A stretch of DNA of 5,392 bases, taken from assembly GCA_027040585.1 (NCBI GenBank), contig JALULU010000435.1:1-5392 (forward strand), written 5' to 3'. A model generated the notes under the pieces. The model worked only from the letters and a program-made list of their open reading frames with translations, was not told where the DNA came from and searched no databases. Positions 1-5,392 of the stretch are shown here, one piece after another; position 1 is the stretch's first letter; every line of letters begins with the position of its first letter. Position numbers and translations under genes: made by a program. Origin of the DNA: Acidobacteriota bacterium. GTDB lineage: Bacteria > Acidobacteriota > JAAYUB01 > JAMOQF01.

Positions 1-488
1 ATAAAGGCTTTTATGTTGGTTTAACACCTGCATATTTAACTTACGAATCAAATGGTATAAAACCAAAATTTCATACTGTGGGAGAGAAATATACATTAGG
101 GTATATTGTTAAAAGCTATGGTATATACACCGCTTCTATAGAAGCTTCTATACTGCTTGCAGGAAGCGATAAAAAAGCTTCCGTAACAAATAGTTTTGGA
201 ACATTTAAAAATGCAGAGGTAACCATAGACCAAATCTATTCACTGCATTTAAAAAACCAGTTTAACTTTACAAACAAGTTAAACGGCAGTTTCTATATAG
301 GAGCAACAAGAGGAAAAATATACTCTTCTTCAGACAGAGGAACTTCAGAGAAAAAATTTGAAAACTCTTTCTCTTACGGTGCCGGTATAGCATATAAACT
401 CAATCCGCAAGTTTCTATACAGGCTAACTATATGCAATATTATAAAAATCTATCTTCTGTAGAAGTAGGATTTGTTTTAAAATTTTAA
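1..488 (+). CDS. Small outer-membrane beta-barrel protein, 5' end outside the window
   Basis: The frame is open from position 3 to the TAA at 486-488 (161 residues visible) and continues beyond the left edge. The GTG at 78 is therefore an internal valine and not the start. The first visible residues, KGFYVGLTPAYLTYES, look like the first barrel strand after signal-peptide cleavage, so probably only about 20-25 codons are missing. The rest is alternating amphipathic strands rich in Tyr, Phe and Gly with polar turns (GSFYIGATRG, FSYGAGIAYKL, VSIQANYMQYY). The C-terminus, VEVGFVLKF, ends in Phe with alternating hydrophobic residues, as expected of a BAM-recognised beta-signal. Size and pattern fit the porin-like/OmpA-type barrels of about 8 strands common in Proteobacteria and Campylobacterota. 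It could also be the barrel end of a longer protein, but the N-terminal strand makes that less likely. It lies 12 nt before the next gene with no terminator between, so co-transcription is likely. The ligand or partner cannot be told. Confidence 0.85.
   Translation, partial: KGFYVGLTPAYLTYESNGIKPKFHTVGEKYTLGYIVKSYGIYTASIEASILLAGSDKKASVTNSFGTFKNAEVTIDQIYSLHLKNQFNFTNKLNGSFYIGATRGKIYSSSDRGTSEKKFENSFSYGAGIAYKLNPQVSIQANYMQYYKNLSSVEVGFVLKF
132..152. repeat. Overlapping palindromes and 9-bp direct repeat in the barrel gene
   Basis: GCTTCTATA occurs at 132-140 and again at 144-152. The arrangement makes a 14-bp perfect palindrome (132-145) overlapping a 16-bp perfect palindrome (137-152). The stretch encodes ASIEASI, so the direct repeat mirrors a repeated tripeptide. 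No regulatory role is evident. Confidence 0.55.
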
Positions 489-494
489 GGGAGG
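488..494 (+). promoter_or_regulatory. Strong ribosome binding site for the large VWA lipoprotein
   Basis: AGGGAGG overlaps the last base of the barrel gene's stop codon. The core GGAGG ends 6 nt before the ATG at 501. It fixes that start and suggests translation tightly following the barrel gene. Confidence 0.8.
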
Positions 495-500
495 AACATT

Positions 501-3500
501 ATGAATTTACAAAAATTTAGTAAATATTTAGCGGTATTTGTAATATCGTTATTGGTTTTAGTAGGCTGCGGCGGAAGTAGCGGAGGGGATTTTAAAGGAG
601 GTAATCAAACTGGTAATGGTAATAATACCACTAAAACATATACACTTGATAAAAATTCTAATCATGCAATAATGGGACCACTAAGAGGAGCGGTAGTAAA
701 TGTTTACAGATTAAGTGATTTGAATAAATCAATTGCAAAAACGGTTACCGGTAAGTTTGGGGATTTTAATATTACATTAGATAAAAGTATTCCTTCGGAT
801 GAGTTATTACTCGTAACGGTTAGCGGAGGTATGGATATTGATAGCAATGATGATGGTATTTTAGATTCTGTTCCTACCATAAACAAAGGTAAAATTCACG
901 GTTTAGTAACAAAATATGATTTAGAAAATAGAAAATGTAATATTACATTGCTTAGTGAAATGGTTTATAAATTCCTTAAACCATACATAAACAATAAAGA
1001 TTATACAGATAATGATATAAAAAATATGATTGCCGAAGTTGCCAAATTATTTGTAAAAAAAGATTATGATGTTAGCATAAATAAATTTAATCCTATAGAG
1101 AAAGAAAGAAATAAAAATCTTTATTTTAAATATGAAACCTTAATTACTGGCAAAGATTCTATTTCTCAACTATATCATAATGATGTAAATGAAAGTATAA
1201 TAGATGATAAAATTAAAAAACTTTTTTCTTTTTTACCTATAACATTAGGAGATAGTAAATTATCAGAAGTAAAACAAAATATTAAAGTATATTTTTCTCC
1301 AGCCCATGTTAAATTTAATGTAAAAGGTATTAATTTAACTGCTTCGAAATATACTGATATTGTAAAAAAAGATAGCAACTTTACTATTTCAATTACTTCT
1401 ATAGATTCGGGATATAAAATATTAAGATGGAGTGGATGTGATAATGTGTCCAGTGATTTAAAAACTTGTAAAGTTATTAAATTGCAATCAGATAGACATA
1501 TTATCCCATTTGTTGTTCCAACAGAAATAAAAATTAAAAAAGGTATTACTATTAGAGATATAACTAATGGGTATGTTGATATTGATATTAATTCAAGTAG
1601 TAAAACTAAAACTTATATGGTTGTGTATTCTGATATAAATGATAAAAATACAACAAATATATTAAATGCAATGAAATCTGGGGACATTGTTGTTCATAGT
1701 AAAGCACCGGTTTTCTTTGGAAAATTAATAAGCAAGAAAAAAATTAATGATTTTAGATATAATTTAATTATTCAAAAAGTTCCTTTACAAGATATTATCA
1801 CTCAAGGTTATATAACTTCTAAACCTTTAAAAATTGGAACATTTGGTGTTTCTCCATCTAGAGTGTTATCGAGAGCTATTATTTTGCCTAATGGTAAGAA
1901 GATTAATTTTGATCCTAATCAGGAATCTAAAATAATAATTAAATTTAACAAAGGAAAGCAAACAGTATATACTGTTCCTGTATCTCGCAAAATAGATATA
2001 ACTAAAATTGATAATGGATATGAATACAATACTACTGCTTTTGGAGGTGTTGATATACAGGGAAAACTTACTATAACACCTAAAAATGAATTTGGTATAT
2101 CTTGGTCTTTTTTCTCTGGTCTTGATCAAGTTTACTTAAAATCTAGTGTTGAACTTGCAAATAACCTTACTATCAGCAAAGAAGGAGATTGGAATTTAAA
2201 TAAAGAAGCCAATGTTATAACATATACTTTTGTTCAGACAGTTGCAGTTGGTCCAATACCAGTTGTTATAAGTGAACCGATTAAAATTTATTTAGGGCTT
2301 AATGCACAGGCAAAAGTTTCTATTAACGTTAGATGCAATACTTCAGTTACTCCTGTGTTTAAAATGAGTTGGAGTAAAGACACAGGTCCTTCAGCTGGAT
2401 TGTATTTAAACAAAGTATTTAATGAAAGCGGACAAATAGATGGAAGTTTTGATGCTTTTGCATATATCGGAGCATATCCAAGTATTCAAATATATGGAAT
2501 CGGAGTAGGTGTAGATAATAAATTTGGACCTTATTTTAATATTGCTGGAACTGCATCTGGCAGTGCAGATGCAGTTAAGCATACAATTACTGCTGCTGCA
2601 GGATTATCGGGTGAATACGGATTAAAATATCATGGAGAGATAAATCTTAATTCAACATGGGATTTTATTGATAAAGCATTAAAATCAATTAATGATAAAT
2701 TAGGAGAAAAAAGAGAAATTGATAAAAAATGGAAATTTGGTTCTTTTGAGGCTACGACAAAAACTAAAAAACCTGGTTACATAGAGGTGGAAGGTCCTAA
2801 AAATATTTCTATAAAAAAAGAAGAAGGTGAATCTTTAAATTTTTCTAAAACATATACACTTACAAATAAAGGTGATACTCCAGTATATTGGAAAGCTGAA
2901 CTTCCTACAATATATGGTATTAATGATTATTTTAGCAATGGAACAGGTAGGATTTTAAGAGGTAAATTAAAAGCAGGAGAAAAAAAAGATATTACTATTA
3001 ATGTTAATACTGAAAACTTGGAGTTGGGAATTTATAATATCAATTTAAAAATTAAACAATCACTAACTCCTTTTACTCCTTATATTTATAATACTGATTC
3101 ATCTAAATTATATACGAGCTTTTTATGGTTAGATAATGTATATTTATCTAATATTCATATTGAAGCAGAACCTAAATCTTTAACATTTCCAAAAACATCT
3201 GTAGAACCTTCAATATCAGGTACAACCGTAAAAAGAATAAAATTCAGCTGGATACACAAAGATTCATATAATTCTTTGAACGGCTATCACATATATGTAG
3301 CAGATTATAATGAAAAAACAAAAACTTGTATTGGTTTTGCACCTTATTTGGAAATTAATAATCCAAAAACTTCTATTGCATATAGCAATGACTTGTTAAG
3401 CAGTAAAAAAATATTTAAGGAGGGTAAAAAATATTGCTTTACTTTGACGGGTTATAAAATATTTAAAACTAAATCAACGCGAGAATTAACTAAAGAATAT

Positions 3501-4286
3501 ACGCTTATAGAAAACCCCGTTATATTTACACCAATGCCAAAGTTAGTGCCAATTGTAGATAAAAATGGAACAGAAGTTAATGCTAGTAATGAAGTAGATA
3601 TAATGTTTGTAGTAGATGTCAGCGGAAGTTATGGTGATGATATTGCAACTTTTAAAAAAGAAAGCCTGAACATTATAAAATCTATAAAAAGTCGTTTGCC
3701 AAAAGATACTGCATTAAAAACTGGTCTTAGCTCATTTTCTGATTATCCATCAATAAGTGGTGATAGTGAAGATTATGCTTATAAACTCGATGAAAATTTA
3801 ACTTATGATAGTAATGGAAGTAAATTTAAAAATGCTATGAATAATTTAAAACTATTATATGGAGGTGATGAACCTGAATCTCAATTGGAAGCCTTATATC
3901 AAACTGCTAATTCTAGTAAAGTAGATTGGTCAAAAGGTGCGATAAAGCTTATAGTTCTTTTTACAGATGCAAGTTTTCATGATAAAGATACTCATTCGTC
4001 AGATAGCAGTTATCCAGGGCATGGTTCCAATGCTGTAAAAGCAGAATTGAAGTCAAATAATATTTCAGTTATAGGTATAGGTTCCGGTTATGTTTCGACA
4101 GATTTAAAAAATATATCTTCTTATACATATTTATTAGACAGTTCTTCAACTGGCGTAGTTGATAAAATAATTTCAATTATTGAAGCAATTCCTGGTTCTA
4201 GTATTAAAAACAGGTCTATTGAAAAAAGAAATTTAATAGATACTGTACCTTTATATGATTCAGATTATATTGGTCCTAAAAATTAA
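501..4286 (+). CDS. Large mosaic surface lipoprotein with C-terminal integrin-beta-like VWA domain
   Basis: This 1261-residue protein has a lipoprotein signal (basic start, hydrophobic 10-21, lipobox LVGC with Cys23). Gly at +2 favours outer-membrane sorting. Order along the chain: Gly/Asn/Thr linker (24-50); transthyretin/carboxypeptidase-regulatory-like module (about 55-150) with the acidic loop DIDSNDDGILD at 112-122, probably calcium-binding; helical segment (about 150-255); InlB B-repeat-like module (about 260-340) with GYKILRWSGC and a possible Cys313-Cys323 disulfide; unrecognised beta-rich centre (about 341-757) containing AVGPIPVV; Ig-like/BACON-like module (about 758-855); FN3-like module (about 895-1015) with two cysteines; VWA domain (about 1033-1237). 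The VWA has DVSGS (Asp1039, Ser1041, Ser1043), Asp1046-Asp1047, GGDEPE (1121-1126) and FTDASFH (Asp1156), so the metal site looks intact. Such proteins usually bind ligands or partners in a metal-dependent way, and I infer an adhesin or surface scaffold. It follows the barrel gene as a probable operon partner and is followed by a terminator. The VWA and lipoprotein calls are firm; the other module names are weaker. Confidence 0.9.
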   Translation: MNLQKFSKYLAVFVISLLVLVGCGGSSGGDFKGGNQTGNGNNTTKTYTLDKNSNHAIMGPLRGAVVNVYRLSDLNKSIAKTVTGKFGDFNITLDKSIPSDELLLVTVSGGMDIDSNDDGILDSVPTINKGKIHGLVTKYDLENRKCNITLLSEMVYKFLKPYINNKDYTDNDIKNMIAEVAKLFVKKDYDVSINKFNPIEKERNKNLYFKYETLITGKDSISQLYHNDVNESIIDDKIKKLFSFLPITLGDSKLSEVKQNIKVYFSPAHVKFNVKGINLTASKYTDIVKKDSNFTISITSIDSGYKILRWSGCDNVSSDLKTCKVIKLQSDRHIIPFVVPTEIKIKKGITIRDITNGYVDIDINSSSKTKTYMVVYSDINDKNTTNILNAMKSGDIVVHSKAPVFFGKLISKKKINDFRYNLIIQKVPLQDIITQGYITSKPLKIGTFGVSPSRVLSRAIILPNGKKINFDPNQESKIIIKFNKGKQTVYTVPVSRKIDITKIDNGYEYNTTAFGGVDIQGKLTITPKNEFGISWSFFSGLDQVYLKSSVELANNLTISKEGDWNLNKEANVITYTFVQTVAVGPIPVVISEPIKIYLGLNAQAKVSINVRCNTSVTPVFKMSWSKDTGPSAGLYLNKVFNESGQIDGSFDAFAYIGAYPSIQIYGIGVGVDNKFGPYFNIAGTASGSADAVKHTITAAAGLSGEYGLKYHGEINLNSTWDFIDKALKSINDKLGEKREIDKKWKFGSFEATTKTKKPGYIEVEGPKNISIKKEEGESLNFSKTYTLTNKGDTPVYWKAELPTIYGINDYFSNGTGRILRGKLKAGEKKDITINVNTENLELGIYNINLKIKQSLTPFTPYIYNTDSSKLYTSFLWLDNVYLSNIHIEAEPKSLTFPKTSVEPSISGTTVKRIKFSWIHKDSYNSLNGYHIYVADYNEKTKTCIGFAPYLEINNPKTSIAYSNDLLSSKKIFKEGKKYCFTLTGYKIFKTKSTRELTKEYTLIENPVIFTPMPKLVPIVDKNGTEVNASNEVDIMFVVDVSGSYGDDIATFKKESLNIIKSIKSRLPKDTALKTGLSSFSDYPSISGDSEDYAYKLDENLTYDSNGSKFKNAMNNLKLLYGGDEPESQLEALYQTANSSKVDWSKGAIKLIVLFTDASFHDKDTHSSDSSYPGHGSNAVKAELKSNNISVIGIGSGYVSTDLKNISSYTYLLDSSSTGVVDKIISIIEAIPGSSIKNRSIEKRNLIDTVPLYDSDYIGPKN
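2549..2576. repeat. Perfect 11-bp inverted repeat inside the VWA lipoprotein gene
   Basis: AACTGCATCTG (2549-2559) and CAGATGCAGTT (2566-2576) are perfect reverse complements with a 6-nt loop. The hairpin is richer in G+C than its surroundings. It encodes a Gly/Ala/Ser stretch (GTASGSADAV), so codon repetition may explain it. Confidence 0.6.
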
Positions 4287-4297
4287 TTATATAATAG

Positions 4298-4326
4298 CAA
4301 GATCTCAAGTATAACTTGAGGTTTTG
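4298..4326 (+). terminator. Hairpin terminator after the VWA lipoprotein gene
   Basis: CTCAAGT (4304-4310) pairs perfectly with ACTTGAG (4314-4320) around an ATA loop. The stem extends outward to 4298/4326 with A-T, C-G and two G-U pairs, about 13 bp in total. The U-rich stretch GUUUUGUU forms the descending base and is interrupted by one G, so termination may be partial. It starts 12 nt after the stop codon and probably separates the barrel/VWA unit from the genes downstream. Confidence 0.65.
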
Positions 4327-4334
4327 TTAAATAT

Positions 4335-4342
4335 TATAAAAT
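4335..4342 (+). promoter_or_regulatory. Candidate -10 element for the prodomain/protease pair
   Basis: TATAAAAT lies just after the terminator and about 27 nt before the GTG start, where a promoter for the downstream genes would be expected. No convincing -35 is seen at normal spacing, which is common for Campylobacterota housekeeping promoters. A perfect TATAAT at 4290-4295 is an alternative, but its transcript would begin within the terminator hairpin. In such A+T-rich DNA these matches can arise by chance. Confidence 0.25.
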
Positions 4343-4357
4343 TGTTGCAAATTATTC

Positions 4358-4363
4358 AGGGGA
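4358..4363 (+). promoter_or_regulatory. Ribosome binding site that sets a GTG start
   Basis: AGGGGA sits 5 nt before the GTG at 4369. It is the only good Shine-Dalgarno match in this gap. It favours GTG over the in-frame TTG at 4324, which lies inside the terminator stem and has no such site. Confidence 0.7.
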
Positions 4364-4368
4364 TATTA

Positions 4369-4767
4369 GTGAATAAAATTATAATTTTTCTAACCTTTTT
4401 ACTTTTTGCTAATGTAAGTGCAAGTGACAACTTTTATTATCAAGATGGTAAAAAAGTTAAATTAATTCCTTTACAATCTATTCAAAAATTTTCTAAAATT
4501 GATTCTAATAGAAAGATGCTTTTTTATAGAAGCAATAGAATAGTTGTCGGAGTAACTGATAAAATAATAGTAAAATTAAAACAAGATAATATAGAAAAAT
4601 ATATTTTAGACTTTAATTTAACAAAAGTTAAAAAGTTGGGTAAAAATTTATATTTAGTTAAAGTAAAAAATAGTGTAAAAACAATAGATATTGCAAATAA
4701 GCTTACCAAAACAAAAGGTATTAAATATGCCCATCCTGATTTTATAAAAAAAATGAGGAAACGGTAA
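4369..4767 (+). CDS. Secreted stand-alone S8 (subtilisin-family) prodomain / inhibitor-like protein
   Basis: From the GTG this is 132 residues. It begins with a Sec signal peptide (MNK, hydrophobic 4-14) and a likely signal peptidase I cut after NVSA (Ala18). The mature start, DNFYYQDGKKVKLIPL, resembles the beta-hairpin lead found ahead of many bacterial S8 proproteins. Residues about 64-125 have the pattern of an I9/fervidolysin-like prodomain: a strand DKIIVKLK, a second half LGKNLYLVKVK, a helix IDIANKLTKT, and the closing GIKYAHPDFI typical of the end of such prodomains. In the usual protein a catalytic domain follows directly; here the chain ends after a basic tail (KKMRKR) with no Asp/His/Ser catalytic region. 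Prodomains fold and inhibit their protease, so the likely role is a chaperone or inhibitor acting in trans, probably on the product of the gene 3 nt downstream. The alternative is a remnant of a split protease gene. The family assignment comes from recognised pattern, not a search. Confidence 0.75.
   Translation: MNKIIIFLTFLLFANVSASDNFYYQDGKKVKLIPLQSIQKFSKIDSNRKMLFYRSNRIVVGVTDKIIVKLKQDNIEKYILDFNLTKVKKLGKNLYLVKVKNSVKTIDIANKLTKTKGIKYAHPDFIKKMRKR
4755..4760 (+). promoter_or_regulatory. Ribosome binding site inside the end of the prodomain gene
   Basis: GAGGAA lies within the last codons of the prodomain gene, 10 nt before the ATG at 4771. Its position inside the upstream gene suggests translational coupling of the two products. 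Confidence 0.55.
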
Positions 4768-4770
4768 AAT

Positions 4771-5392
4771 ATGTTAAGATTCATAATTTATATAGTTTCT
4801 ATTTTTATGATAGCAGGGTGTGGAGGGGGAAGTAGTTCTAAACAAGAAAATACTAACAATTCCAATAATCTTACTATAAGAGTTGTAAAAGTAAAGAATA
4901 TTTTAATAGATGCTCGAATACAAGGTATTGAATATAGTTGTGATTCTATTAAAGATATTACGAATAAAAATGGAGAATTCTTTTGTTCTGAAAATTCAAA
5001 AGTTACTTTTAAAATAGGCGGAGTTATTCTAGGAAGCACTTTTTTAGAAAATAACAAAACTACTTATATTACACCTGCGAAGCTTTATAAACTTAATAAT
5101 GATAATATAAGTGATGTTAGAATTATGAATTTTATTAGTTTGGTTCAATCTTTAGATAGCGATAACAATGTTTCTAATGGAATTGATATTAATAAAAGCA
5201 TTAGAGATACTTTAAAAAATGTTAATTTAAATTTATCAGATAAAAATATTACTCAAAACGATTTAAAAAAAGTAGTAAAAAAAGTTGGAAAAACTTTAAT
5301 ACCTCAATATAAAGCTTTAAATCATTATATTAATACTTTAAAAAACATTTTAAAAGTGCATTTTAAAGATGAACCGTATTATTATCAGCAAT
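4771..5392 (+). CDS. Lipoprotein, probable S8 serine protease entering its catalytic domain at the window edge
   Basis: The first 207 residues are visible and the frame is open at the right edge. A lipoprotein signal ends in IAGC (Cys17) followed by GGGSSS; Gly at +2 suggests outer-membrane sorting. After an Asn/Ser linker, residues about 45-140 form a module I recall from secreted proteins of epsilonproteobacteria: GIEYSC, then T-N-K-N-GEFFC (Cys57 and Cys72 could form a disulfide), VTFKIGGVILGS, YITPAKLY, and a segment ending in SLDSDNNVSNGIDI (129-139, acidic, possibly calcium-binding). A lysine-rich helical region follows (about 140-195). The last residues, DEPYYYQQ (200-207), resemble the DP-Y/F-xxQQW-x-L entry of S8 catalytic domains. 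With the prodomain-like gene directly upstream, I infer a membrane-anchored subtilisin-family protease whose prodomain is supplied separately. No catalytic residue is inside the window, so the protease part is a prediction; the lipoprotein call is firm. Confidence 0.75.
   Translation, partial: MLRFIIYIVSIFMIAGCGGGSSSKQENTNNSNNLTIRVVKVKNILIDARIQGIEYSCDSIKDITNKNGEFFCSENSKVTFKIGGVILGSTFLENNKTTYITPAKLYKLNNDNISDVRIMNFISLVQSLDSDNNVSNGIDINKSIRDTLKNVNLNLSDKNITQNDLKKVVKKVGKTLIPQYKALNHYINTLKNILKVHFKDEPYYYQQ

Noticed and set aside
78..80. GTG at 78 as the start of the barrel gene
   Set aside because: The frame stays open to the window edge, and the residues before it look like a first barrel strand. 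No signal peptide follows the GTG.
132..152. Palindromes in the barrel gene as an operator or recombination site
   Set aside because: They sit inside the coding region and are explained by the repeated ASI codons. No second copy was noticed elsewhere in the window.
2813..2819. A7 run as a phase-variation tract in the VWA lipoprotein gene
   Set aside because: A runs of this length are ordinary in such A+T-rich DNA and the frame is intact. Nothing marks it as a switch.
4324..4368. TTG start at 4324 giving a 147-residue prodomain protein
   Set aside because: The TTG lies inside the terminator stem and has no ribosome binding site. Starting at the GTG at 4369 gives a clean signal peptide and a good Shine-Dalgarno site.
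704..5057. Minus-strand open frames at 704-886, 1175-1378, 1866-2129, 4524-4784 and 4788-5057
   Set aside because: All lie opposite convincing plus-strand genes, have no recognisable domains, and read as reverse-complement shadows of A+T-rich coding sequence.
1..5392. CRISPR array, tRNA/rRNA genes, insertion sequence or attachment site
   Set aside because: No regularly spaced direct repeats, tRNA-like cloverleaf, rRNA signature, transposase motif or terminal inverted repeats were seen on either strand.

Overview
The window is strongly A+T-rich and packed with plus-strand genes for exported proteins. Heavy use of ATA for isoleucine, the Cys-Gly-Gly-(Gly)-Ser-Ser lipoprotein starts and the style of the small outer-membrane barrel suggest a free-living, possibly vent-type Campylobacterota (epsilonproteobacterial) relative. 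This placement is inference from style; no taxonomic marker gene is present.

Layout. (1) 1-488: the 3' part of a small outer-membrane beta-barrel protein, open at the left edge. (2) 501-4286: a 1261-residue mosaic lipoprotein, 12 nt downstream of the barrel gene and with a strong ribosome binding site. It carries a transthyretin-like module with an Asp-rich loop, an InlB B-repeat-like module, a long unrecognised beta-rich centre, an Ig-like and an FN3-like module, and a C-terminal von Willebrand A (VWA) domain whose metal-site residues resemble those of integrin beta subunits. (3) 4287-4368: an intergenic stretch with a hairpin terminator and a weak candidate promoter. (4) 4369-4767: a 132-residue secreted protein that looks like a stand-alone S8 (subtilisin-family) protease prodomain, starting at GTG. 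(5) 4771-5392: the start of a second lipoprotein with an N-terminal module I recall from epsilonproteobacterial secreted proteins. It breaks off at the window edge in DEPYYYQQ, which resembles the entry to an S8 catalytic domain.

How the parts may work together. All four proteins are predicted to go to the outer membrane, cell surface or periplasm. The main hypothesis is a split protease: the prodomain (inhibitor/folding chaperone) is its own secreted gene, and the protease is the lipoprotein encoded immediately downstream, in the same frame and separated by one stop codon and one further codon. Upstream, a barrel and a large VWA adhesin-like lipoprotein may form a surface-display or binding unit. 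The sequence shows adjacency and domain resemblance; the functional links are inferred. No RNA genes, mobile elements or CRISPR arrays were seen.
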